Source: Halothece sp. MAG | Lineage (GTDB): Bacteria; Cyanobacteriota; Cyanobacteriia; Cyanobacteriales; Rubidibacteraceae | Assembly: GCA_018610095.1 (NCBI GenBank) | Contig: JAHEOB010000400.1 | Location: 1 to 9,591 of the forward strand | Direction: 5' to 3' | Length of the DNA: 9,591 nt | Notes under the pieces: model-generated | What the model saw: the letters and a program-made list of their open reading frames with translations, nothing else | Told to the model about the DNA's origin: nothing | The model's database searches: none | Made by a program: the position numbers and the translations under genes | Shown here: positions 1 through 7,917 of the stretch, in pieces | Layout of the letters: each line of letters begins with the position of its first letter | Numbering within the stretch: position 1 is the first letter of the stretch

Positions 1-1
1 A

Positions 2-178
2 GGCGATCGCGTTTTTACGGATGTTTTAGCTGGGAATCGCTTACACATGTTTACCATTCTAGTGGAACCGATGGTTGATCCCGACACAAATTGTGGAATT
101 TACCCGATTCGCGATTTAGAAGTACAGATTTCTCAATGGTTAGGTGTTAGTCTGAATCATCAGACCCCAGCCCAGTGA
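2..178 (+). CDS. YqeG-family HAD IIIA phosphatase, C-terminal 58 residues (5' end outside window)
   Basis: An open frame enters from the left edge and ends at TGA 176-178. It begins GDRVFTDVLAGNRLHMFTIL, which matches HAD motif IV as found in the YqeG family (GDQ-x-TDV-x-GGNRLG-x-TILV). The two aspartates, D2 and D7 of the visible part, would help bind the catalytic Mg2+. The remainder (LVEPMVDPDT..., then an IRDLE...QWLG tail) fits the usual C-terminus of the cyanobacterial members. These are soluble phosphatases of unclear substrate. The nucleophile motif DxD lies upstream of the window, so activity cannot be judged here. A HIP1 site at 3-10 encodes the G-D-R. The family call rests on motif IV plus the tail; a different HAD IIIA subfamily is possible but less likely. 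Confidence 0.8.
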   Translation, partial: GDRVFTDVLAGNRLHMFTILVEPMVDPDTNCGIYPIRDLEVQISQWLGVSLNHQTPAQ

Positions 179-219
179 ACACTTTAGAATCAAAATGGTC
201 TAAGAGGCTTCTACCCAAT

Positions 220-244
220 CAATTGCCTTTAACGTTAGCAATTG
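220..244. repeat. Inverted repeat upstream of proB
   Basis: CAATTGC at 220-226 is exactly complementary to GCAATTG at 238-244, with an 11-base spacer. It lies in the 137-base gap between the YqeG-type gene and proB, about 70 bases before the proB start. No T-run follows, so it is not a standard intrinsic terminator. A weak promoter-like pair (TTAACG 229-234, TAATAT 253-258, spacer 18) overlaps its right half, so an operator role for proB is possible. That is inference only. Confidence 0.35.
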
Positions 245-315
245 TTGATCTTTAATATTGAGGCAATAAGTTCTCCCCTGCATCCCCAAGTTAATTCTGT
301 TTTCATTATTAATTC

Positions 316-1428
316 ATGTCTGAAACGATCGTTGTTAAAATCGGAACCTCTAGTTTGAAACAATCTAAAAGTGGTTTATTAGCACTTTCCACCATCGCTA
401 CATTAGTGGAAACCTTGACCGATTTAGCCTTCAATAATCAAAGAGTCATTTTAGTTTCATCAGGTGCCGTTGGGGTAGGATGTACTCGTTTAGAAATGAA
501 AGAACGTCCTCGAACCACTGCTCTCAAGCAAGCAGTAGCTGCTGTTGGGCAGGGTCGCTTAATGCGAGTTTATGATGATTTATTTTCTAACTTAGGACAA
601 CCGATCGCGCAAATTTTATTGACTCGCCAAGAACTGATTCAACGCAATGCTTACGTTAATATTTACAATACCTTTCAGTCGTTGTTGAACTTAGGGGTAA
701 TTCCCATTGTCAATGAAAATGACACTGTCGCTGTTGAGGAACTCAAGTTTGGCGATAACGATACACTTTCGGCACTAGTCGCTAGTTTAGTGGAAGCAGA
801 CTATTTATTTCTGCTTACGGATGTTGATCGCTTATATTCAGAAGATCCCAGAGAAAATCCCCAAGCACAACCGATTGAGCGAGTGGTGACACGAGAACGA
901 CTCCAAAAATTGCAAGTTCAAGTGGGAAAAAGTGGCTCACAATGGGGAACAGGAGGTATGGCAACTAAGCTAGCAGCAGCCCGAATTGGTACGAGTTCGG
1001 GCGTACAAACGGTAATCATGAAAGGGGATCGGCCGAATGAAATTCCGAGAGTGTTAGCAGGAGAAACGTTAGGAACCCAATTTGAAGCGCAATCTCGTGC
1101 CGAAAGTGCCCGTAAACGTTGGATTGCTTATAGTTTACTCCCCTTAGGGCAACTATATTTAGACCAAGGGGCTGTCAAAGCAATCCGAGATCACGGTAAA
1201 TCATTGCTAGCTGCCGGGATTACCCATGTTCAAGGCAACTTTCAAACCTCAGACGCGGTTTCGCTGTGTGATCCAGAAGGAAATGAGATTGCCCGTGGCT
1301 TAGTCAATTATAATAGCAGTGAAATCAAAAAAATTCAGGGAAAACAATCTCACGAAATTCCCATTATTTTAGGTTATGCCAATACGGAAACGGTGATTCA
1401 TCGCAATAACATGGTATCCCTGGTGTGA
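316..1428 (+). CDS. proB: Glutamate 5-kinase (gamma-glutamyl kinase) with C-terminal PUA domain
   Basis: Catalyses the first step of proline synthesis in the cytosol: ATP-dependent phosphorylation of L-glutamate to gamma-glutamyl phosphate, which ProA then reduces. The 370 residues match the usual full length. The amino-acid kinase domain (about 3-255) shows VVKIGTSSL with K8 for phosphate binding, SSGAVGVG (48-55), NENDTV (133-138), FGDND (145-149), LLTDVDRLY (166-174) for nucleotide binding, and GTGGMATKL (211-219). A PUA domain occupies about 277-355. No ProA gene is in the window. Upstream of ATG 316 the sequence is AT-rich without a clear Shine-Dalgarno site, which is common in cyanobacteria, and the N-terminus aligns directly with the family start. 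The enzyme is usually feedback-inhibited by proline; whether this one is cannot be read from the sequence. The gene converges on the SelW-like gene 46 bases away. Confidence 0.97.
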   Translation: MSETIVVKIGTSSLKQSKSGLLALSTIATLVETLTDLAFNNQRVILVSSGAVGVGCTRLEMKERPRTTALKQAVAAVGQGRLMRVYDDLFSNLGQPIAQILLTRQELIQRNAYVNIYNTFQSLLNLGVIPIVNENDTVAVEELKFGDNDTLSALVASLVEADYLFLLTDVDRLYSEDPRENPQAQPIERVVTRERLQKLQVQVGKSGSQWGTGGMATKLAAARIGTSSGVQTVIMKGDRPNEIPRVLAGETLGTQFEAQSRAESARKRWIAYSLLPLGQLYLDQGAVKAIRDHGKSLLAAGITHVQGNFQTSDAVSLCDPEGNEIARGLVNYNSSEIKKIQGKQSHEIPIILGYANTETVIHRNNMVSLV

Positions 1429-1474
1429 CCCTTTCTAGAAATGTTGTTCCAAACTCTGTGAAGAAATAATAACT

Positions 1475-1762
1475 TCATTTCGATTGATTTTTACGATCCA
1501 CATGCCCTAAATCTTTTTCGGGGGCAACTTCATTTCGGATTAATTGTTTCAATTCTGTAATTTCTGGAAACCGCCCTGCTTCTTTGCGACACCAGAGTCG
1601 TTTGCCATTAGCAATTACCTGAAAAACGCCACCGCTACTGGGGCATAATGACAATTCCGTTATCTCATCGCTAAAGGTGGTTAATAGTTCTTGAGCCATC
1701 CAAGCAGCTCGAAGCAACCATCGACATTGGGTACAGTAATGGATTTCCACGCGATTACTCAT
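1475..1762 (-). CDS. SelT/SelW/SelH-family (Rdx) thioredoxin-fold protein, cysteine form
   Basis: A small thioredoxin-like redox protein of the Rdx family, function not established in bacteria. From ATG at 1762-1760 it has 95 residues, starting MSNRVEIHYCTQC. The redox motif is C10-T-Q-C13, where animal SelW has CxxU. Further family marks are the LCPSSGGVFQV segment (39-49), NGKRLWCRK (52-60), GRFPEITELKQLIR (63-76) and the GH-x-D-R tail near the C-terminus. The frame stays open upstream to an ATG at 1852, which would add 30 residues. I prefer 1762 because family members begin immediately before the V-x-I-x-Y-C strand and because a -10-like TATATT lies at 1802-1797 on this strand, inside the longer form. 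Start choice is moderately sure; family is sure. It is transcribed divergently from the sensor kinase, with 112 bases between starts. Confidence 0.88.
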   Translation of the reverse strand: MSNRVEIHYCTQCRWLLRAAWMAQELLTTFSDEITELSLCPSSGGVFQVIANGKRLWCRKEAGRFPEITELKQLIRNEVAPEKDLGHVDRKNQSK

Positions 1763-1796
1763 TATTGTTGCCACTGAACGATTAACTCTTACAAGC

Positions 1797-1802
1797 AATA
1801 TA
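1797..1802 (-). promoter_or_regulatory. Possible -10 box for the SelW-like gene
   Basis: On the minus strand this reads TATATT, one change from the consensus TATAAT. It would place the transcription start near 1790 and give a leader of roughly 27 bases before ATG 1762. No good -35 lies 16-18 bases upstream, where the HIP1 site 1805-1812 falls in the spacer. Weak support. Confidence 0.3.
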
Positions 1803-1874
1803 GCGCGATCGCGCCCTTTCATTCTAAGATAAGCGAAGAATTGACGCGGCAAACGTTGGTTTTTTGTAGGATAG

Positions 1875-3893
1875 ATGGAGAGACTTTCCCTAACATGGGA
1901 AGCTGCGTTTGGTGATGGAGATATCTGTGCAACCCTGTTAATGGACCAATCAACGTCTTTAGTAGCGGAGTTATTAACCCAACTCCCTGATTTACGAACT
2001 CAAATTTATTTTAAATCCTCCTTAACTGCCCTTTCTCACGCCATGGAGGACCAAGTTTTAGCTAGTTCTGATCCCCCTCTGGTGATTGCCAGTTTTCAAC
2101 AGGAACGATTTTATCGCCAAGAAGCCCAGCGTTATCGTCGGTTAGGGAACAAAAGTGATCATATTTACGTTCTCTCCTCCTGGAATACTTCCTTTAATCG
2201 TCACGATCAAAATGCGATCACCATCAACTTTGCTAATGACGATCCCCTCAACCAAGAATGGCATTTAGTGGTCATTGGCAAAAGCTTTACCAGTTGCTTA
2301 GTGTGTCGAGAATGTCCTCCCAGTGACAAACAGCAATTGATCGCGATCGACTCAGCTAGACGGTTTGAAGGGATTTGGACCTTTGATGACCAAGTTACTC
2401 ACACGGCAGCTTCCGTTTTGTTAGATAAAATTTCCTATTATCGACCTGACTTATTAGAGCATATTTCTGCTACCCGTGAACAATATTGCCAAGCTCAACA
2501 AGCCTTAGAGGCAAGCTCTTCAAAGGCACAACCCGATCCCTTTGTGGATAGATTAGTAACTCACCTACAAGCAGGGCAATATCGCCTGATTCGCGCTTAC
2601 AATTCTATTGCCAAAAAAGAAGAAAAAGAACGGTTATTGCGCTCCTTAACCAATGCCATTCGCCGTTCCTTAGATTTGCAAGACATTTTAGAAATTACAG
2701 TTCAAGAAATTGGAGAAACCCTTTCTGCAAGTCGTTGTTTAGTGTATCGCTGTAGCACTAATACCACAACTGCCACAATTAAACATGAATTTTTACAGAG
2801 TGAGGTCGCTTCGCTCAAAGACCAAACTTGGCCCGTTGCAGAAAATCCCTTACTGCAACAAGTGCAACAACAGGGAACGCCCATTTATATCAACGATACA
2901 GCCAACCATCCCACCATCAATCATAGTTCTCTGTTATCTTCTCTCATTAAAGACTATCAAATTCACAGTTGGCTATTTGTTCCGTTACTTTATCAAGGAC
3001 AAGTTATTGGGATTATAGAACTCCATCATTGTCATGACACAACTGAGCCTTGGGGTGATAATGATATTGAATTAGTGGAGGCGATCGCGCCGCAAATTGG
3101 ACTTGCCCTCACCCAAGCAGAAGCCTATGCTAATCTAGAAAGCCTCAACCAACAACTGGAAGCCTTAGAACAAACCCGTTCTAATCTGGTTGCGATTACT
3201 GGACATGAATTGCGAACCCCCCTCTCTACCATCCAAGTGTGCTTAGAGAGTCTCGTCAATGAACCAGATATGTCAGAAGAATTGCGACAAGTGATGCTTT
3301 CCACTGCCCTTAATGATGCGGAACGGATGCGTCGTCTTGTGCAAGATTTTCTGACTCTGTCTCGCCTTGAAAGTGGTCGCATTGAGTGGAACCCCGAACA
3401 AACCTCAGTGGAAGAATGTATTGAATTATCCCTGAGTAATATTCAGAGTCAACAGAGGGAGGATCCGCCACCCACGATTGAAAACAAGACCACACAGGAA
3501 CTGCCATTAGCATTTGTCGATGGGGAATGGTTAGTGGAAGTCCTTGCCAAACTACTGGATAACGCCTGCAAATTTACGGATCATAATGACGGGAAAATTA
3601 CGCTCTCTGCCCAATCGCAAGACGATGATACGGTCAAAGTGACTATTGCAGATACGGGAAGAGGGATTGAACCCTCTCGTTTAGAAACCGTGTTTGATCG
3701 CTTTTATCAAGAAGAAGGGGCGTTACAACGAACCACGGGGGGAACCGGGTTGGGATTAGCCATCTGCCGTCAAATCGTTCAAAAATGGGGTGGCCAAATT
3801 TGGGCAGAGTCGAGTGGCAAAAACCAAGGAACGCAGTTTCATTTTACGATTCCCACGGTAAAGGAAGCACAGCTTCAATCAACCGTTAGCTAA
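1875..3893 (+). CDS. Orphan sensor histidine kinase: DICT - GAF - HisKA - HATPase_c
   Basis: A 672-residue two-component sensor kinase. Residues about 1-200 form a DICT domain, a sensory module known from cyanobacterial kinases and diguanylate cyclases; its ligand is not known. Residues about 262-415 form a GAF domain, followed by a short helical linker (416-440). The HisKA H-box is TGHELRTPL with phospho-acceptor H444. The ATPase domain has the N-box LLDNACKFT (N563), G1 box ADTGRGIE (592-599), F box FDRFYQ (608-612) and G2 box GGTGLGL (622-628), so catalysis looks intact. There is no signal peptide or membrane helix, so it is probably soluble. The GAF domain shows no obvious bilin-binding cysteine context. 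The DICT domain carries a C-x2-C-x2-C cluster (C141, C144, C147). TAGGA at 1867-1871 lies only three bases before ATG 1875, a tight Shine-Dalgarno. No response regulator is adjacent, so the partner is unknown. Confidence 0.93.
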   Translation: MERLSLTWEAAFGDGDICATLLMDQSTSLVAELLTQLPDLRTQIYFKSSLTALSHAMEDQVLASSDPPLVIASFQQERFYRQEAQRYRRLGNKSDHIYVLSSWNTSFNRHDQNAITINFANDDPLNQEWHLVVIGKSFTSCLVCRECPPSDKQQLIAIDSARRFEGIWTFDDQVTHTAASVLLDKISYYRPDLLEHISATREQYCQAQQALEASSSKAQPDPFVDRLVTHLQAGQYRLIRAYNSIAKKEEKERLLRSLTNAIRRSLDLQDILEITVQEIGETLSASRCLVYRCSTNTTTATIKHEFLQSEVASLKDQTWPVAENPLLQQVQQQGTPIYINDTANHPTINHSSLLSSLIKDYQIHSWLFVPLLYQGQVIGIIELHHCHDTTEPWGDNDIELVEAIAPQIGLALTQAEAYANLESLNQQLEALEQTRSNLVAITGHELRTPLSTIQVCLESLVNEPDMSEELRQVMLSTALNDAERMRRLVQDFLTLSRLESGRIEWNPEQTSVEECIELSLSNIQSQQREDPPPTIENKTTQELPLAFVDGEWLVEVLAKLLDNACKFTDHNDGKITLSAQSQDDDTVKVTIADTGRGIEPSRLETVFDRFYQEEGALQRTTGGTGLGLAICRQIVQKWGGQIWAESSGKNQGTQFHFTIPTVKEAQLQSTVS

Positions 3894-3962
3894 TTTCAAT
3901 CTAATCCATCATCAATCACAAATCACGATAAGCTAATTGATGACTGTGACTAGCTGATAATT

Positions 3963-5594
3963 ATGGATATTCGTACCATTGCCACACAACCCTTTAATGA
4001 TCAAAAGCCGGGAACCTCTGGACTCCGTCAAACCGTTCCCACCTTTCAGAAACCGAACTATCTAGAAAACTTTATTCAATCCATTTTTGATAGCCAAGAT
4101 AACTATCAAGGAAAACGCTTAGTGTTAGGAGGAGATGGTCGCTACTATAACCGCACCGCCATTCAAACCATTCTCAAAATGGCTGCTGCCAACGGCGTCG
4201 GGCGTGTTTTAGTGGGACAAGGGGGGATTCTTTCCACCCCTGCTGCCTCTTGTTTAATTCGTAAATATCAGGCTTTTGGTGGGATTATTTTGTCTGCTAG
4301 CCATAACCCAGGGGGACCCGAAGGAGACTTTGGCGTTAAATTTAATACCGCTAATGGCAGTCCTGCCCCCGCCGAAGTCACAGAAACCATTTTTGCTAAG
4401 AGTAAAGCCATTCAGGAATATCAAATCCTCGATGCGGATGACGTTAATATCGATCAGCTCGGGGAATATCAACTCGGTGAAATGACGGTAGAAGTCGTCG
4501 ATCCCGTCGCCGATTATGCGGATTTAATGGCTTCCATCTTTGATTTTGATGCCATTCGGAAATTATTAGCCAGTGGCTTTAGCATGGTCATGGATTCCCT
4601 ACACGCCGTAACTGGACCTTATGCCAAAGAAATTTTGGAAAATCGGTTAAATGCCCCTGCAGGAACGGTGCGCAATAGTGAACCTTTAGAAGATTTTGGC
4701 GGTGGCCATCCTGATCCCAACTTAGTTTATGCCCGAGAATTAGTGGAGACCATGTATGGTGACAATCCGCCTGATTTTGGGGCAGCCTCTGACGGTGACG
4801 GCGATCGCAATATGATTTTAGGACGTCACTTTTTTGTTACTCCCAGTGATAGTCTCGCAATTTTAGCGGCGAATGCTGATTTAGTACCTGCCTATGCTAA
4901 GGGGATTACAGGCGTAGCGCGATCGATGCCCACCTCACAAGCAGTGGATCGCGTGGCAAAACAACTTGGCATTGATTGCTATGAAACCCCCACGGGCTGG
5001 AAATTCTTTGGTAATCTTCTTGACGCAGGGCGAGTCACCCTCTGTGGTGAAGAAAGTTTTGGAACCGGTTCTAACCACGTTCGAGAAAAAGACGGACTGT
5101 GGGCAATTTTATTCTGGTTAAATATTATTGCGAAACGGGGACAAAGTGTCGAAGAAATCGTTAAAGAACACTGGCAAACCTACGGGCGCACTTATTATTC
5201 CCGCCATGATTACGAAGGCGTTGATAAATCGTCTGCCACGAAACTAATGGACAATCTGCGTTCTGGGTTGTCTGATTTGCCAGGAAAACAATTTCGGGGG
5301 TATGAAGTAACCTTAGCGGATGATTTTAGCTATACCGATCCCATTGATGGCACTACAGCCGAGAAACAAGGGATTCGTATTGTCTTTAAAGACGGCTCTC
5401 GGATTGTATTCCGCTTATCGGGAACTGGCACCCATGGGGCAACCTTACGAGCATATTTAGAACGATATGAACCGAATCAAGATCAACAAAATCAAAATCC
5501 GCAAACAGCCTTAGCCGATCTGATCCAGATTGCTGATGAAATTGCTCAAATTAAAACCTTTACTGGGCGTGATGAACCGTCAGTCATTACTTAA
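3963..5594 (+). CDS. pgm: Phosphoglucomutase (alpha-D-glucose phosphate-specific)
   Basis: Interconverts glucose 1-phosphate and glucose 6-phosphate in the cytosol, linking glycogen and sugar-nucleotide synthesis to central carbon metabolism. The 543 residues are typical of the eukaryote-like alpha-D-glucose-specific PGM family. Visible motifs in order are GTSGLR (17-22), the catalytic loop SASHNPGG with phospho-serine S113 (111-118), the Mg2+ loop DGDGDRN (277-283), the sugar-binding loop CGEESFGTGSNH (361-372) with REKDGLWA (374-381), and the phosphate-binding loop FRLSGTGTHGATLRAY (483-498). All key residues are present. It starts 69 bases after the kinase stop on the same strand, with no terminator visible between them, so read-through from the kinase is possible. 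No clear Shine-Dalgarno precedes ATG 3963, but the N-terminus aligns with the family. A HIP1 site at 4801-4808 sits inside the metal-loop codons. Confidence 0.97.
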   Translation: MDIRTIATQPFNDQKPGTSGLRQTVPTFQKPNYLENFIQSIFDSQDNYQGKRLVLGGDGRYYNRTAIQTILKMAAANGVGRVLVGQGGILSTPAASCLIRKYQAFGGIILSASHNPGGPEGDFGVKFNTANGSPAPAEVTETIFAKSKAIQEYQILDADDVNIDQLGEYQLGEMTVEVVDPVADYADLMASIFDFDAIRKLLASGFSMVMDSLHAVTGPYAKEILENRLNAPAGTVRNSEPLEDFGGGHPDPNLVYARELVETMYGDNPPDFGAASDGDGDRNMILGRHFFVTPSDSLAILAANADLVPAYAKGITGVARSMPTSQAVDRVAKQLGIDCYETPTGWKFFGNLLDAGRVTLCGEESFGTGSNHVREKDGLWAILFWLNIIAKRGQSVEEIVKEHWQTYGRTYYSRHDYEGVDKSSATKLMDNLRSGLSDLPGKQFRGYEVTLADDFSYTDPIDGTTAEKQGIRIVFKDGSRIVFRLSGTGTHGATLRAYLERYEPNQDQQNQNPQTALADLIQIADEIAQIKTFTGRDEPSVIT

Positions 5595-5694
5595 TAGCCA
5601 TAAATAGGAGGTGGGTGGTTTGTTCTAATACTTGAAACAAAAGGGTAAGTTACTTGCTAACACTAAATTTTTCTAATTTAATGTTATACAACCA

Positions 5695-5716
5695 GCTTTA
5701 TGTTTTAAAATAAAGC
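5695..5716. repeat. AT-rich inverted repeat
   Basis: GCTTTAT (5695-5701) pairs with ATAAAGC (5710-5716). The 8-base spacer contains TTT and AAA, which could extend the pairing. It lies about 100 bases after pgm and 110 before the next gene. It may be an operator or an imperfect terminator hairpin; no T-run follows it. Confidence 0.35.
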
Positions 5717-5816
5717 AAATTTAGTTATTAAGTTTAACTTTACCAACACTAAGGCGAGTTTGCTTGGAATATTGCCTTCATTCTTCGCTAACGAATGACG
5801 TGAGGAGTTGTTCAAG

Positions 5817-5822
5817 AAGGAG
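5817..5822 (+). promoter_or_regulatory. Shine-Dalgarno AAGGAG deciding the start of the MscS-like gene
   Basis: AAGGAG lies two bases before ATG 5825 and five bases before the adjacent in-frame ATG 5828. The spacing favours 5828 as the real start, a one-residue difference. It is one of the few good ribosome-binding sites in the window. Confidence 0.6.
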
Positions 5823-5827
5823 CGATG

Positions 5828-7456
5828 ATGTTGTTTCATCAATTGATGGTTTTAACCCCATTTCCCCCTTTATTGGCGCAAGTTGGTCCCAATACGGAAG
5901 ATTCCCCAACTGGATCAGAAGGGCAAAATGCCCTAGATATTGTCAATAATCTCATTTCACAAGTACTACAAGATTCAAGAAATTTCGTTTATGCCCTGTT
6001 AATCTTTATCCTAGGATGGATAATTGCCAAGGCAGTTGAGGGGTTGACTCAAGGTTTCCTCAGAAAAACCTCCCTAGAGGATAAACTTTCTGAGTGGATA
6101 GGGGAGGAATACCCAGTTACTGCATGGACTGGTACAACCGTATTTTGGCTCATTTTCTTATTTGGTATTGTTGCTGCTTTGCAGCGACTCCAACTGGATG
6201 CGGTTACCCAACCCTTAAATACCCTACTCAATCAAATTACTAATTTCTTACCCCAAATTGGCGCTGCAGTGGTTGTATTAGGCCTTGTTGCAGTTATAGC
6301 AAAAGTTGTCAAACTAATTACTAGTCGGGTTTTACAAGCATTTAATATTGATCAGCGTTTTGGCGAACAAGCCGGTACCACTGATAGTGAACTGAGCCTC
6401 ACTAACACGATTAGCAATACCCTTTATTGGTTAATCTTTTTACTTTTCCTTCCTTCAATTCTTAGTATTTTACAATTAGAAGGAACTTTAGTCCCCGTCC
6501 AGGATTTAGTTAATCAGATTCTACAGATTGTACCGAATCTCTTTGCTGCTGCTTTAATTTTATTTATTGGTTGGTTTGTTGCTCAAATTATCCGCAAAAT
6601 TGTTACTAATCTATTAGCAAGCAGTGGTATTGATAATTTAGGAAGTCGCTTTGGTTTATCAGGCGCTGGTGACATCCAATCTCTATCTTGGATTATTGGG
6701 ACCGTTGTCTATGTTTTAGTCTTAATTCCTGTCTTGATTTCGGGGTTAGATGAGCTCGGCATTCAAGCAATTTCCGAACCAGCAGTTGCCATGCTGGATC
6801 AGATTTTGAATACCCTACCTAGTATCTTTGTAGCAACCTTAATCTTAATTATTAGCTATTTACTAGGTCAGTATGTGAAGGATTTTGTCACCAATTTCTT
6901 GACCAACGTTGGCTTTAACAATGTTTCCTATTGGTTAGGCTTACAACAAACTCTAACTACAGAAACAGGGAATCAAGAAGAAAGTGCGCAGTCTCTTACA
7001 CCAAGAAGAACTCCCTCTGAATTAGTGGGCATTATTGTTTTGGTAGGGATTATCCTATTTGGTGCTTGGGCAGCAGTCGATATCCTTAATATTGATTCCC
7101 TAACCGCATTATTTGATGGAATTGTTTTTGTATCAGGGCGAATTATTGCTGGTTTAGTCGTCTTTGCCATTGGCTTGTACCTTGCTAATGTTGCCTTTAA
7201 TTTCATTGTGAGTGCTAACATGCAGCCCAGTCGGACCCTTGCCCAAGCTGCCCGAATTATCATTATTACCTTTAGTGTGGCATTTGGATTAAACTTAATC
7301 GGAATTGCTCCTAATTTGGTTAATCTTGCCTTTGGATTGCTCTTTGGTTCAGTTGCGGTCGCGATCGCGCTTGCCTTTGGTTTGGGTGCCCGTGAAATTG
7401 CAGCAGAACAAGTACGAGAATGGGTCAATAGCTTTAAATCCTCTCGTAATAATTAA
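5828..7456 (+). CDS. Multi-pass membrane protein with conserved TM-helix repeats (MscS-like, no beta domain)
   Basis: Related to the 'conserved TM helix' / MscS-like proteins such as CmpX, probably in the plasma membrane and possibly a small-conductance channel or osmotic sensor. Numbering from M at 5825, the 543 residues hold about eleven hydrophobic segments: roughly 53-72, 102-120, 143-164, 196-217, 237-257, 289-307, 333-352, 400-420, 433-458, 475-493 and 498-520. Five internal repeats (about 36-91, 130-183, 224-280, 319-375, 425-475) share a short amphipathic helix with N/Q-I/L residues, a proline in copies 2-4, a long TM helix, then a basic or polar helix. The last segment, GSVAVAIALAFGLGAREIA (508-526), is Gly/Ala-patterned like the MscS pore helix TM3. 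The protein ends about 20 residues later, so the cytoplasmic beta domain of true MscS is absent. A polar linker (376-398) separates repeats 4 and 5. Channel function is inferred from family only. Confidence 0.85.
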   Translation: MLFHQLMVLTPFPPLLAQVGPNTEDSPTGSEGQNALDIVNNLISQVLQDSRNFVYALLIFILGWIIAKAVEGLTQGFLRKTSLEDKLSEWIGEEYPVTAWTGTTVFWLIFLFGIVAALQRLQLDAVTQPLNTLLNQITNFLPQIGAAVVVLGLVAVIAKVVKLITSRVLQAFNIDQRFGEQAGTTDSELSLTNTISNTLYWLIFLLFLPSILSILQLEGTLVPVQDLVNQILQIVPNLFAAALILFIGWFVAQIIRKIVTNLLASSGIDNLGSRFGLSGAGDIQSLSWIIGTVVYVLVLIPVLISGLDELGIQAISEPAVAMLDQILNTLPSIFVATLILIISYLLGQYVKDFVTNFLTNVGFNNVSYWLGLQQTLTTETGNQEESAQSLTPRRTPSELVGIIVLVGIILFGAWAAVDILNIDSLTALFDGIVFVSGRIIAGLVVFAIGLYLANVAFNFIVSANMQPSRTLAQAARIIIITFSVAFGLNLIGIAPNLVNLAFGLLFGSVAVAIALAFGLGAREIAAEQVREWVNSFKSSRNN

Positions 7457-7513
7457 TAACTCTGCTGTTACTGTTCACAAGTAGTCATTTCCTAAATCTG
7501 ATTTTTCAAATTA

Positions 7514-7538
7514 CCCCATTTCAATGGGGATTTTTTTT
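7514..7538 (+). terminator. Intrinsic terminator after the MscS-like gene
   Basis: CCCCAT (7514-7519) pairs with ATGGGG (7524-7529) around a TTCA loop. One A then leads into eight T residues (7531-7538). This is a classic Rho-independent terminator on the plus strand, 58 bases after the stop. It separates the membrane-protein transcript from the thioredoxin gene, which must therefore have its own promoter or depend on leakage. Confidence 0.88.
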
Positions 7539-7576
7539 GATTAAGATCAAAACAGGAGACAGTGCATTAAACAGTT

Positions 7577-7894
7577 ATGGCAGTTCAACAACAATACACC
7601 AGTTTTTCGGAACTAATTAACGAAGCAACAACACCGGTTTTAGTTGATTTTTATGCGGTTTGGTGTGGCCCTTGTCAGATGATGTCGCCTGTTTTAGATG
7701 CAGTGAAACAGAAGTTTCAAGACCGTTTACAAGTAGTTAAAATTGATACTGATAAATATCCAGAACTGGCTTCTCAATATCAGATTGTTGCTTTACCAAC
7801 TTTGGTTTTATTTAAAGATGGGAAACCAGTGAAACGCTTTGAGGGCATGAGTAATAGTGAACAATTAAGTGCTGAAATTGAAAAATTCCTGTAA
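7577..7894 (+). CDS. Thioredoxin, y-type (TrxQ-like)
   Basis: A small disulfide reductase of the cytosol, normally reduced by ferredoxin- or NADPH-thioredoxin reductase. The 105 residues are full length. The active site is W29-C30-G31-P32-C33, with buried D24 and cis-proline P74 (ALPT). It resembles plant y-type thioredoxins more than m- or x-types: WCGPCQ with Q34, VVKIDTDKYP (53-62), LFKDGKP (78-84) and RFEG (87-90). In Synechocystis the y-type protein is called TrxQ; generic annotation would use trxA. y-type thioredoxins usually serve antioxidant enzymes such as peroxiredoxins. AGGAG at 7554-7558 is 18 bases from ATG 7577, too far for a normal Shine-Dalgarno, and no nearer in-frame start exists because a TAA lies between. 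Family is certain; subtype is a judgement from motifs. Confidence 0.95.
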   Translation: MAVQQQYTSFSELINEATTPVLVDFYAVWCGPCQMMSPVLDAVKQKFQDRLQVVKIDTDKYPELASQYQIVALPTLVLFKDGKPVKRFEGMSNSEQLSAEIEKFL

Positions 7895-7917
7895 ATTATT
7901 ATCCTAGTTTGAAGCGT

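Larger units (their letters stand above)
5595..5824. other. AT-rich intergenic region between pgm and the MscS-like gene
   Basis: Holds no supportable gene. Contents are: an isolated AGGAGGTG at about 5606-5613 with no useful start after it; the inverted repeat 5695-5716; AACACTAA twice (near 5658 and 5743); a small stem TCATTC/GAATGA (5778-5783 and 5793-5798) about 26 bases before the next start; and the Shine-Dalgarno AAGGAG at 5817-5822. No intrinsic terminator with a T-run is visible after pgm. The promoter of the following gene is probably here, but I could not find a convincing -35/-10 pair. Confidence 0.5.

Noticed and set aside
1763..1852. N-terminal 30-residue extension of the SelW-like protein from ATG 1852
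   Set aside because: Family members begin just before the strand leading to CxxC. The extension overlaps the likely promoter and a HIP1 site and has no recognisable domain.
3894..3962. AGCTA/TAGCT short inverted repeat between the kinase and pgm as an operator or terminator
   Set aside because: Only five base pairs with a 15-base spacer and no T-run; this is within chance expectation.
5606..5636. Strong AGGAGGTG site just after pgm as a sign of a small gene
   Set aside because: The frames opened by the nearby GTG codons end within a few codons, so no coding sequence follows.
6973..7428. 151-codon minus-strand open frame inside the MscS-like gene
   Set aside because: It is antisense to a clear membrane-protein gene and its composition (Ala, Thr, Pro, Lys) is what the reverse of hydrophobic codons produces. 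No motif is recognisable.
7562..7570. GTG start for thioredoxin using AGGAG at 7554-7558
   Set aside because: GTG 7562 is in frame with the gene but is followed after one codon by TAA, so ATG 7577 must be the start.
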